A DNA stretch of 64,000 nt, from NCBI GenBank assembly GCA_025667525.1, contig CM046882.1, forward strand, positions 219,588,592-219,652,591, written 5' to 3'. The DNA comes from Glebionis coronaria (Eukaryota > Streptophyta > Magnoliopsida > Asterales > Asteraceae). Every line of letters starts with the position of its first letter. Position 1 is the stretch's first letter. The notes under the pieces are model-generated. The model had not been told where the DNA came from. It was given only the letters and a program-made list of their open reading frames with translations, and did not search any database. Below, one piece after another: positions 11,261 to 21,854 of this stretch. Made by a program: the position numbers and the translations under genes.

Positions 11261-12866
11261 GCATGTTTGTATTTGGTGGTATTTGGAAACCACCATTATC
11301 TTGTCCAGCAGCAGCAGCAGCAGCAGCAAAAGCATCAGTCCAAATGGGAATAGTAACATATTCAAATGTAGGAGATGCCTTTTCTGCTTGTGATCCAACC
11401 CTTTCATCAACCTGTGTACCTGAAACATGAACAACTTGTTCCTCCATAACATTTGAAGTTACCTTCATAATGTCTGGATTAGTGACAGGCAAATAATTTA
11501 AAGTTCTAGATAAGGGTTCCAAATCAAACAACCAATTAGGACCACTTTCAGGATCACTAGGTTTATTCTCTAAGAACCTAACATGTACTCTTTCAACAAT
11601 ACGTTTGTCCTCCTTAAGATAAACCCTATAACCCTTGCTCTGCACTGAATACCCCATGAAGTAACCTTCATCACCTTTTGCAGTAAATTTCCCTAAGGCA
11701 TCACTAGTGTCTAAGACTACTACATGACATCCAAAAGGTCTGAGAAAACCAATATTAGGTTTTCTTCCCCAAAGTAACTCATAAGGTGTCTTGTTCTGAA
11801 TTTTGTTAACCAATGCTCTATTTTGCACATAGCATGCTGTATTAACAGCCTCAGCCCAAAAGGCTATGGGAAAGTGAGCATCAGCCAACATTGTTCTTGC
11901 TGCTTCAATTAGGGTTCTATTCTTCCTTTCAGCAACCCCATTTTGTTGTGGGGTTCTAGCAATACTAAACTGCCTAGTAATTCCCTTCCTGGCACAAAAA
12001 TCATCTAGCTTCTTGTTCCTAAATTCTCCACCATTATCACTCCTAAGCATCTTAACCTCATTGCCAGACCTTTTCTCAATTTGAGTGATAAATTCAATAA
12101 GAACATCAGCTGTGTCACTCTTCATAGCTAGAAAGAATGTCCAAGTAAACCTAGAAAAGTCATCAGTGACAACAAAACAATATGATTTTCCATTCAAACT
12201 TTCTATATTAGTTGGACCAAAGAGGTCCATGTGAAGCATATGAAGAGGTCTGGAACTAGTATGCACCTGCTTGGACTTGAATGAGACCTTGTGCTTCTTG
12301 CCTTTAAGACATGCAACACAAGAGTGGTCATTGTGGAAGGCCTTCTCAGGCAAACCATCAACTAAACCAAGCCTCACAAGTCTATTTATGTTTTTAAAAT
12401 TTATGTGCCCTAGTCTCCTGTGCCACAAATTACTTTCATCTACTGAGGCCTTAGCATAGAAACAAGACATATTTGCATTCACTTTAATCCCATTTAAATT
12501 CACATTGTATATGTCCTTATGCCTAGGTGTTCTATACTCAATGTACTTCTAATCAGGGATCTTAAAATCCTTGCTTAACACCAAACACTCAGTATCAGTG
12601 AAAAGAACCTTATTTTTGTTATCACATACTTGTGATACACTAAACAGATTATAATCCAGTTCTTTTACCAGGAAGACGTTCTCAAAACGTAGATTATTGG
12701 TAATAAGGGTTCCTTTGCATGTGATGGTGCCGTAGCCCCCTCCAAAGTATACCTTATCACCATCTTGAATAGGAGTGAAGTTCGTCAGATAGTCTTCCTT
12801 TCCTGTCATGTGCCTTGAGCATCCACTATCCCAATATCCATAATCATTGATCTGCTTTTGAATGCC

Positions 12867-12890
12867 CTGCACATAAAGAAAACAAATTAG
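12867..12890 (-). promoter_or_regulatory. Possible 3' splice acceptor at the gag-pol junction of D
   Basis: On the minus strand CTAATTTGTTTTCTTTATGT is followed by GCAG and then GGC. This gives a branch-point-like CTAAT, a T-rich tract and an AG just before the protease domain in the pol frame. It lies just after the gag-frame stop near 12.89 kb. A donor was not identified. Confidence 0.35.
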
Positions 12891-13176
12891 TTTTCTTTGG
12901 GAACCCAAGTCTCAGAAGACTTGGATTCATCTGGTTGTTCAATAAGAACAGACTTAGTTCTCACAACAACCCCATTCTCATCCCTTTTTGGATGAAATAC
13001 TCAGTTAACCCCAATTGGTTTTGTAATGACTTTTGAAATATAATTAAACCTGTTGCAAGTCATTGAAATTCCATTATTATTAGGGTTTTTATCTTTCTTG
13101 GGTCTCCATGTTAAGCTTGAAGAAGCTTTAGACCCCTTACCTTGTGGCTGCAAATACTTAGGTCTGGTCACGTTTC

Positions 13177-13239
13177 TGTCAGCGTTGGATTTTGTCCTGT
13201 CAACGCTGAAATTACCCTTGTCAGCGTTGAACCTAGGGT
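13177..13239 (-). repeat. Three 21-bp modules in gag of D
   Basis: Cores TGTCAGCGTT, TGTCAACGCT and TGTCAGCGTT start at 13177, 13198 and 13219, exactly 21 bp apart. They encode FNADKGN, FSVDRTK and SNADRN. Confidence 0.85.
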
Positions 13240-13377
13240 TTGCTACAGGAACCCATTGCCTATTTGACCAAGTATCTGTCTTTTGAAAAGGTCTTTGTCC
13301 ATGAGTGTTAGACCTTCTAGTAAAGAATGGGGCTGGTCTAATCACTTGTGGACTTTGCTGCACACAAGGTCTGGGTC

Positions 13378-13473
13378 TGACAACGTTTGACTTCCTAACA
13401 ACGTTGACTTTCTTCCTATCAGCGCTGAAATTGTTCCTATCAGCGCTGGCTTTGGGAGCGTTGACACACTTGT
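13378..13473 (-). repeat. Five 21-bp-type modules in gag of D, around the second zinc knuckle
   Basis: Cores start at 13378, 13396, 13417, 13438 and 13453 (spacings 18, 21, 21 and 15, all multiples of three). They encode KASADRNN, FSADRKK and VNVVRKS. Isolated copies also occur near 13627, 14284, 14863 and 14899. Confidence 0.8.
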
Positions 13474-15801
13474 ATGCCAAATGTGAAAAGCTACCACAAG
13501 TATAACAGGCTTTCTTAGACACATTCTTAGGTCTAGAAACAAAGAAACCTGTTCCATGATTGTTGACTTGGCTCTTGGGTGACCTATTATTCCTATACAT
13601 CTCTGCATATTTAATGGTAGGTCTTCTAACAGTGTTGGAGCCTAGGTCAACAGCTTCACCAGTAACTGGGTGAGTAACCTTAATGGGTGGAGATTCATTG
13701 GGACTTTCACATAGCAAACCTCCCTTAACAAATAAAGTAGGGTTAGCTTTCTTCCACTCATTTAGGTCAGTCAGTTTTTGTTGATACTCTTCTACTGGGG
13801 TGACAACTCTTGGTGGAGGAATAAATTCCTCTTCTTGGCATTCTGGAATACCAGTCCAAGATAAATCCTTTCTAAGGACACCATAGAAGTCACCAGCTGG
13901 TGGTGGAACCAGAGAGTAATCATTCTCATTCATCCCAAGCCCAGTCATATCCTTAGGATCTCTTTGTTTAGCTACACAGTCTCCTAGGGCTTGGGTGGCT
14001 CTATCAAATCTTTGAATCTTGAGGTCAACATTATCTTTATTCTTAATGGCCTCATCTAACTTAGCCTGTAGGTCTTTATTGACCTTTGACATGATATTTC
14101 TAATATCCATACTACCCTCTAGCTCATGTTTTAAGATATTTATCTTATCTTTTAAATCAAATTCCATTTTCTTATATTCAGAAACGGTTTTCTCAGTTTC
14201 AGTAAGAGCTAGTTGGTAATTGGATAATTTACACCTTTCAGTGCTCATATCCTCTTTTAGTTTTAACACTTCTTTGTTAAGTATGTCAGTGTTTAACCTA
14301 CAACCTTTGCTACAAAAAGCATCATCATATACCTCATTATCAGATGAAGAGGAGGAGTGTGCCATGAGAGCATATTCAATATGCTCTTCTTCTTCAATAT
14401 CAGCAATCAAAGCTTTGTCCTCTTCAGCATCCTTAGCCAGATAGCTCCAATCCCATCCAGTACCATCAATTCCTTGAACTGCAACCATGGCTTTGGAGTC
14501 TTGAGCTTTAACCACCTGACTTGAGGGTTTACCAGCATCAGATCTTCTAGGAGATCTGCATTCCCTCATGAAGTGCCCCATGCGATGGTAGTTGTAGCAC
14601 TCAACTTTGGATTTATCAAATCCAGCAGTGTCTTTAGCATTGAAGGTCATCTTCTTCTTGAACCTTCTATTCCACCTATTTGCTCTTATACTAGCAAGAG
14701 CCATATTCCACTTGATGTCCATCTCTTCCAAGTGTTCATCACTTATCTGCTCAAGGTCCTCATATGTAATCACTGAACCATTGGGCAAAGAAGCAATGTA
14801 AGCACAAACAGTATCCAAATCCAAACTAGCAGGTTTAACTCTTGGGGAGTCATTCATGAATGTGTCAGCGTCTGAAAAGGAGACGTTGACAGGACTTGTT
14901 CCAGCGCTGACAAATGATGATCCAGTAACTGGATGCATAAAAGAGTCCTTCTGATTGAATTGACCTTCACTATGAGAGAAGAAGGCCATGTTGCTGGTGC
15001 TAGCTTTGCTTGAAAGAGTTTCATCTTCCAACAGTCTTAGTTTGTTGTAGATGTCATCAAACGAAGAGCTCTTGTGAGTATTATTGGCAAGAATAGATCT
15101 TGCCTCAATCTTCCATGTCTCACCAAGACTTTTCAGAAAAGTAGCATTGGTGTCAATATCACCAACTTGTGTCCCCATGAAGGACAATTTGCTTGTGATG
15201 TCAAGCAATCTGCTTCTCACACTGCTCAGTTTCTCATTGGGCTGAGCTTTGAAGACAGCATAATCATGCAGAAGTTGCTTTTTCTTTTCTTCCTTAGTTT
15301 CTGCATTACCACCATATGCAACTTCAATTGCTTCCCAGAGATCCTTAGCAGATTCATAGCTTCTATATTTGTGCTGATTTTCTTGTCCCAAAGACACTTT
15401 CAGAATATTTAGGGCTTTCATGTCAGCCCTTTTCTTTGCAATATCTTCAGCACTTACAGCTCTACCATCTCCAGGTTTTTCTTTCTTATCTTCATCAGGA
15501 CATCCTTCAACAGCTGTTCTTGCCGCAATGGCATTCTGAATCTTTTGAGCTTTATTGAATGAGTTTCCATATTCAATAATGTCCCAGAGTGTGTAGTCAA
15601 AGATCCCCAGATATTATTCAAAGTTGAACCTCCATAAGTCAAAGTTGGTTGCATCAAGCATGGGAATCTTGATGTTTGGTAAGGATGAGGAGGAGGAGGT
15701 TATTGCTTCAGACATGATGTTTTTAGGGTTTTGAGAAAATTAGGGTTTTGGTGTTCGTATATCGTTCTGGTGTTCTTCAAAGATCAAAAGTTTCTCAACA
15801 A

Positions 15802-15813
15802 GCTCTGATACCA
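15802..15813 (-). other. Primer binding site of element D
   Basis: In sense TGGTATCAGAGC, complementary to the 3' end of initiator Met tRNA, two bases inside the 5' LTR. This is the usual primer for plant copia elements. Confidence 0.92.
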
Positions 15814-15815
15814 CT

Positions 15816-16342
15816 TGTTGATCCCAAACTTAGATCGATTAAGCTTTGTGTATACGAGATTAGATCAAGTAATACACGTAGAGAAACCTTTGTTATATGC
15901 TTTGTGAATCTAAGTATTATGCGGAATTTAATAATTAAACAAGAACACAAGATGTAAACAAAACTTTCACTTTGATTATCAATGTCGAACTTGCTTACAA
16001 TGAAAGATGTTTACGAATGAAAACTTAATGAAAACTTGATATTAAACATTAACCTAAAGGCCTTCTTTTATAGACTAAGAAGCCTTGTACAATAAGCTAC
16101 GTATCAACTATTCTAGGTAAAGATAAACATAGAAAATACATTGTCGTTTCTATCCTTACTAGAAGTATTCTAGAACATAATAAACGTGTAGCTCATATCT
16201 TCCATCAGTGCTTGTCTTCAATCTGTCAACGCTTGACTTTAACTTGTCAACGCTTAAGCTGTCAGCGCTCACTTTGCTCTTGTCAACGCTTGAGTTGTTC
16301 TTGTCAGCGTTCAAGTGATCTGGCCTTAATTTATTCCCAACA
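15816..16342 (-). repeat. 5' LTR of element D
   Basis: 527 bp. TATAAAAG at 16065-16072 (minus) drives leftward transcription. The six 21-bp modules sit at 16203, 16224, 16245, 16260, 16281 and 16302, in the same arrangement as in the 3' LTR. TSD CATAG follows at 16343-16347. Confidence 0.95.
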
Positions 16343-16347
16343 CATAG

Positions 16348-18102
16348 CACCTCCAAAATTCATTTTTACTCACTTTATTGAATGATAAACTAGCTACACT
16401 ACTACTATTACTACTACTTGCGTTATAGACATAATGTATGATTTTCATCGCAAAATGGGACGTTTAGGTTCATAGAATAAGAACACGTGAATGCTTCGTT
16501 AGAAATAATTTCATCGTCCTCGATTTTCACTCCAATTTCCATGCCAAGCGTGCAACGAGATCATTGTCATTATAAGTTAGTAATGCTAACACTACTCATA
16601 TGCCCTAATCACGTACTTATCCTCCCATTATTCCTAAGTTGTATCTCTTATATTTTATTTTGTCTTGAATGTTTCACGAGGATACATTGTTTGACTTATG
16701 CGATAATAGAGATTTAGGTCTAAAAATAGAGTCCTAACGGTGTAACTAAGACCATCAAATCAATAACCCCTCCTAATAGACAACGATGTTAAAAAATTAA
16801 GTTGACAAGAAGAATCGATAAACACGGTTTTATAACGGTTTTGAACATGAGACTTATTACCAAGACTTTTATACGCCCCCTAACGGAAGGGCCTTATTAT
16901 CTTTGGTTTACCTCCATCTTTTATTCAACTTCGCCATGAAGCTTTTATTATGACTTCGGTCTTGCCTTGCCTTTTATTATCCGCCTCATCGGTGGTTTTA
17001 TTAGCCAAAGACGTATATCCTCACGCTAAAGCGAATTTTGGATCTTTAAAGCTTCGAAGATTAAGGCTTGATTCACTTTCAACTTTGCATAGATTTTTCG
17101 GCCTTGTGGGGCTTCAAATTGTTTGCTTGATTTAGGTGAGCACTTGAAATCTTATTATTGGGCGAAGCTTTCGATTATTCGGGTGCCAATACTTCAAAAC
17201 CGTGACGCTGGCGATACCTTAATGTCTTCCCAATTTAATTACACGGAAGCTACTAGAAAAGACTAGAAACCCAACAATCCTAACTAAACCGCTAAGTCAA
17301 TATTTATTAAGCAAAAAATATTTACATGCGAAGGGAGAATAAGCAAACAACGAGAACACATGAGTTTTTAAAAGAATACGAGTACTCTACGTTTAGCATA
17401 GTAACTTATAATTAACTCTATCATTTCTCGTCATCATTTAAGAGACTTAGCCTAATGTGTAGTTAAGGAATCAAAGCTAAGTGCTCAACACGCACGGTCG
17501 AGTCAAAAATTATTCTTATTCTCGCCATCGGAAAATCTACATTCGTGTCTTCAAACACTTATAAAACATGAGAAAAATTTAAAATTTGGCCATTTTTAGC
17601 CTTATTTTGCAACAAAACATAAATTTGGAAAGCGTGAAGGTTAGGCAAGGCAAGTATCTATTCACCCCCCCATACTAAAGTTAAACATTGTCCTCAATGT
17701 TTCGAGTCTAGGGGTGCAAACACCCCCATACTAGAGACGTAGTCGAATGCCTAATCTAGCATGGAAAGGGTGTAACCAATAAATTAATAGCCGTTTATGA
17801 AGTGTGCTAAAAACCTAAGGTTAGAACATCAAAAGGATATATCATGGATATTGAGAAATGTCTCCAAAGAAAACGATCGAGTGCTCCCATAAAACGAACA
17901 CGAGAGGCTCCAATCGTGAAGATCATGATCTAAAAACCACAATGCACAAACAACCACAGAACTAAGGTTGGAAGGGCACAAATCCCCACACGTAAGCTAC
18001 ATTAGAAAGCGATAATATGTACATAGGATAAGCATGGGTCTCCCCCACGAGGCACCTCTTTTTTGATTACCGAGTCATGAGCTCGACTCGATCCCCTCAA
18101 TA
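16348..18102 (-). other. Non-coding 3' region of element B
   Basis: 1.75 kb between the integrase end and the D insertion. It has no supported ORF. It is closely matched in opposite orientation by 37075-38965 of element C, which shows that B and C share this region. No envelope-like ORF is visible, although some Athila members have one here. Confidence 0.75.
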
Positions 18103-21100
18103 CTAATTATCATTGGGGAAGGTGACTTGGTCGAGGTAGTTCAAGGATGGAACTTCCCCGCCAAAGTAGTGCTTCAACCTATGTCCATTCACCTTGAAGT
18201 TAGGACCATCATCTTGAGCTAGCTCGATGGTCCCATACGGAAACACTTGAGTCACGGTGAATGGACCGGACCAACGGGATTTCAACTTACCGGAAAAGAT
18301 TTTCAATCTTGAATTAAAAAGCTAAACTTGATCCCCAATGTTAAAAACCCGGTTTTTAATTTTAGAATCATGCAACTTTTTAGTTTTCTCTTTATAAATC
18401 AATGAATTTTCATAAGCAATGTCTCTCAATTCATCCAATTCATTTAATTGCATTTTCCGGTGTTTTCCCGCGGTCTCCATGTCATCATTACAATGCTTTA
18501 GGGCCCAATAAGCCTTGTGTTCTAACTCGATAGGCAAATGACAATTCTTTCCATACACAAGCTTATAGGGAATGCACCCAATGGGCGTCGTATGAGCGGT
18601 CCTAAAGGCCCATAAAGCATCGTCTAACTTATCCGACCAAGATTTTCGGTTTTCCCCAACGGATCTCTCAAAGATCTGCTTCAACGCTCGGTTTGAAACC
18701 TCGACTTGCCCACTCGTTTGTGGGTGATAAGCCATAGAAAGCCGATGTGTAACCCCATATTTACTTAGAACCCTTTCGAATTGGTCGTTACAAAAATGGG
18801 TTCCACGATCGCTTATGATAGCACGAGGGGTTCCAAACCGAGAAAACAATTGCTTCAAAAACTTGACTACCACACGAGCATCATTGGTGGGCAAGGCCTT
18901 GGCCTCCACCCACTTAGAAAGGTAGTCAACCGCAACGAGAATGTACTTATTACCACGAGATGATGGGAACGGCCCCATAAAGTCTATACCCCAAACGTTA
19001 AAGATCTCACATACTTGAATGATATTTTGTGGCATTTCATCTTTTTGTGAGGCTTTTCCTTGTCGTTGGCATGCATCACACGACTTCACAAGATCTTGTG
19101 CATCTCGGTAAATAGTAGGCCAAAAGAAGCCGGCATCAAACACCTTTTTAGCCGTGATATTAGCACCGTGGTGACCACCCGTGGGTCCCTCATGGCAAGC
19201 TCTAAGGATGTTAGAAGCTTCGGTGCCAAACACACAACGTCGGATTATTTGATCCGCACAAGTTCGAAACAAGTAAGGGTCGTTCCAAAAGTAGAACTTG
19301 ACGTCACGAAAGAATTTTCGTTTTTCTTGAGTCGTCATACCCTTAACGATGAAGTTACCCGCATGGTAATTTGCAAAATCCGCAAACCATGGGGTGGAAG
19401 AATCAAGCTTAGAATTTACTACACCAAGTGTCTCGAGCGGAAATGTTTCGGTGATAACCTTGGGCTCGTAAACACTTTGGTGAGGATCTTCCAAACGAGA
19501 AAGATGATCGGTCGCTAGATTCTCGGCTCCTTTTTTGTCAACGATGGTGTGATCAAATTCTTGAAGGAGGAGAATCCAACGAAGTAATCTAGGCTTAGCA
19601 TCTTGCTTTGCCATGAGATACTTAATAGCCGAATGGTCCGTATACACTATGCATTTCGTCAAGACGAGGTAAGGTCGGAGTTTCTCAAATGCATACACCA
19701 CGGCAAGGAACTCCTTTTCCGTTGTAGTGTATTTTAGTTGAGCCTCGGTCATCGTCTTGCTAGCATAGTGAATAGGCAAGAAGTGCTTATCATGACGTTG
19801 CCCCAAAACGGCCCCAATAGCGTAATCACTAGCATCACACATTAGTTCAAAGGGGAGGTTCTAATTGGGAGCAACAAGAATGGGAGCTTCGGTAAGTTTC
19901 CTCTTAAGGATCTCAAAGGCTCGTACACAATCTTCGTCAAAGACAAAACGTGCCTCTTTTTCAAGAAGATGTGTAATAGGTCGAGAAATCTTTGAAAAAT
20001 CCTTGATGAATCGACGATAAAAGCCCGCGTGGCCGAGGAAACTCCTAACTCCCTTGACGGTTTTGGGATGAGGTAATTTGGCGATGACGTCTACCTTAGC
20101 TTAATCTACCTCAATCCCTGCTTTCGAGACCTTGTGCCCTAAGACGATTCCACTCTTAACCATAAAATGACATTTTTCCCAATTGAGCACAAGGTTGGTT
20201 TCCTCACAACGTTTTAACATTCTCTCAAGGTTTGACAAACACGAAGTTAACGAATTACCAAACACGGAAAAGTCATCCATGAAGACTTCCATCGTCTTCT
20301 CGATCATATCATGAAAAATAGCCATCATGCATCGTTGAAAAGTTCCCGGTGCATTACAAAGTCCGAATGGCATTCTACGATAGGCAAACGTTCCATATGG
20401 ACACGTAAACGTAGTTTTTTCTTGATCACGAGGATCGATGGGAATTTGGAAGTAACCGGAAAAACCATCAAGAAAGCAATAGAAATTCCCGCAAGACGCT
20501 CCAACATTTGGTCCATGAAGGGCAAGGGAAAATGGTCTTTTCGAGTGGCTTCATTCAACTTTCGATAGTCAATGCACACTCTCCATCCGGTCACGAGTCT
20601 AGTGGGAATCAACTCATTGGCATCGTTTGGCACAACGGTCATCCCTCCCTTTTTAGGGACACAATGAATAGGACTCACCCAAGGGCTATCGGAAATAGGG
20701 TAAATCATTCCCGCGTCAAGGAGTTTAAGGACCTCCTTTTTGATGACATCGTGAATTTTGGGGTTTACCCTCCTTTGACTTTGGATTGTGGGCTTGAAAT
20801 CCTCCTCCATTAAGATTTTGTGGGTACAAAACTTGGGATCGATTCCCTTAATGTCGGATAACTTCCACGCAATAGCCCCTTTGTGATCCTTTAGAACATC
20901 GACAAGTGCGGGTTTTTCATCATTCGAAAGATCCTTCGCAATAATAACCGGCAACTTGTCGTCCTCCTCCAAATAGACATATTCGAGGTGAGGAGGTAAA
21001 TCTTTCAACTCGAGGATAGGTGGTTCCTCAAGTGAAGATTTGGGCTCGATACTCATAACCTCCTCGGGTGGAGGAAATGGGAAATCGTTGAGAAAATCCT

Positions 21101-21852
21101 TGATAATCGAGAAGTCCTCATCGTTGTCGAGGTCTTCGTCACAAGTACGTGGAACATTACATTCTTCCAACGTAAAACCACCACCTTCAAAAGGAGTGAA
21201 GGTTGGTGTCGAATTATCAAGAATTGGATCTAACATAGTGGGATTGCCACTAGTTTCTTCATCACCAAACCCTAAAACTTCTTGTGGAAATTCCTCGCAA
21301 ACCACGTCGATCATATCAACGAGGTTTATGGTAGAAACGGAATAAACATGAGAAAGTTGAGAATTTTGAGTTGCGTTTATAACAAGTTCCTCGTCGTTGA
21401 ATCGTAAGGTGATCTTTCTAGCATGCACATCAATTAAAGCCATAGATGTATCTAAAAACGAACGACCTAAAATAAGAGGAACTTGAGGATCCGTGGGGAT
21501 ATCGACAACGATAAAGTCTACGGGATAGTAGAACTTCCCCACTTTCACAAAAACCTCTACCGCCAAACCACATGCAAGAATCGTGGAATGGTCGGCCAAC
21601 TCAATAGACATTCGTGAAGGAGTAAGATTAGGAAGATTGAGCGACTTAAAGATTGCAAGTGGCATCAAATTAATGCTAGCACCAAGATCGGCCAAGGCAT
21701 AACATTCTTCCATATCTTGAATTGCACAAGGGATCAAAAATTTACCGGGATCACCGACTTTTTGAGGTATGCGATTAAGATAAACCGACGAACAACTAGG
21801 CATTTGGTGCAATTTCTCCTTGTTGTTCAACATACTCTTAAAGTTAGCGGCA
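18103..21852 (-). pseudogene. Element B protease-RT-RNase H-integrase, broken
   Basis: In sense order, protease shows ALADLGASINLMPL (catalytic D-G-A-S type), then an acidic linker, then RT with [30 protein letters not shown] and FMDDFSVFGN (catalytic DD intact). RNase H has [14 protein letters not shown] and [14 protein letters not shown], with integrase downstream. The integrase zinc finger has [10 protein letters not shown] and CDACQRQGK. The D,D,E residues are in [16 protein letters not shown] and GQVEVSN. A one-base deletion near 20.485 kb shifts the frame after motif LAG. Stops occur at 20101-20103, 19861-19863 (in place of Trp, by comparison with A) and 18322-18324. The C-terminal piece with FSGKLKSRWSGPFTV ends at 18103. 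Order and motifs place it in the Athila lineage. Non-functional. Confidence 0.92.
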
Positions 21853-21854
21853 AA

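Larger units (their letters stand above)
9282..12908 (-). pseudogene. Element D pol (protease, integrase, RT, RNase H), three internal stops
   Basis: One frame spans 12908 to 9282, broken by TAG 12549-12551, TGA 11235-11237 and TGA 10689-10691, with no frameshift. Protease shows WDSGCSRHMTG (near 12.8 kb) with the catalytic Asp-Ser-Gly. The pre-integrase region has LWHRRLGH and CVACLKGK (zinc-binding HHCC). Integrase core shows MDLFGP, RSDNGGEF and NGVAERKNR (D, D, E). A linker at 11141-11260 carries in-frame ADK/VDN repeats. RT has [10 protein letters not shown] (normally AFLNG or similar, so possibly altered) and the intact catalytic YVDDIIFGS. RNase H has [16 protein letters not shown] and [10 protein letters not shown]. 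The product would be the enzymes for reverse transcription and integration. It is in a different frame from gag. The stops make it non-functional unless suppressed. Confidence 0.92.
13001..15715 (-). pseudogene. Element D gag, one internal stop
   Basis: Starts at ATG 15715 (MSEAITSSSSS). The frame runs to TGA 13001-13003 with a single premature TAA at codon 34 (15614-15616). The retrotransposon gag (UBN2-like) domain covers roughly residues 20-235, with SAKDLWEAIEVAYGG. A zinc knuckle follows at about residue 371, CYNYHRMGHFMREC, in which the second Cys is Tyr. A long coiled-coil-like stretch (about 478-570) and a second knuckle, CYTCGSFSHLAYKC (about 736), come later. The C-terminal third contains NADR, SADRK and NADK repeats coded by 21-bp modules. 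Gag forms the virus-like particle and binds RNA. At about 900 residues it is long for copia, where one knuckle and about 300-500 residues are usual. The large size fits SIRE-like elements. Confidence 0.88.
4373..16342 (-). mobile_element. Ty1/copia element D with a third ORF (SIRE/Maximus-like layout)
   Basis: The 527-bp LTRs (4373-4899, 15816-16342) differ at about three positions and are flanked by TSD CATAG (4368-4372, 16343-16347). In sense the LTR starts TGTTGGGAAT and ends ATCAACA. The primer site matches initiator Met tRNA and a purine tract precedes the 3' LTR. Gene order is gag, pol (protease, integrase, RT, RNase H), then a long extra ORF before the 3' LTR. Integrase ahead of RT defines copia, and the extra ORF resembles the layout of SIRE/Maximus elements. 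About fifty 21-bp motif modules are scattered through the element. Every damage site seen inside the ORFs is a stop codon. The one change of frame is at the gag-pol junction. Confidence 0.95.

Noticed and set aside
11300..11332. Poly-Ala/CAG-type repeat (GCAGCAGCAGCAGC) as a separate locus
   Set aside because: Short in-frame Ala run within the pol linker of D. Ordinary microsatellite.
16348..18102. Envelope-like ORF expected in some Athila elements
   Set aside because: No ORF longer than about 75 codons with any family feature in B, C or A 3' regions.
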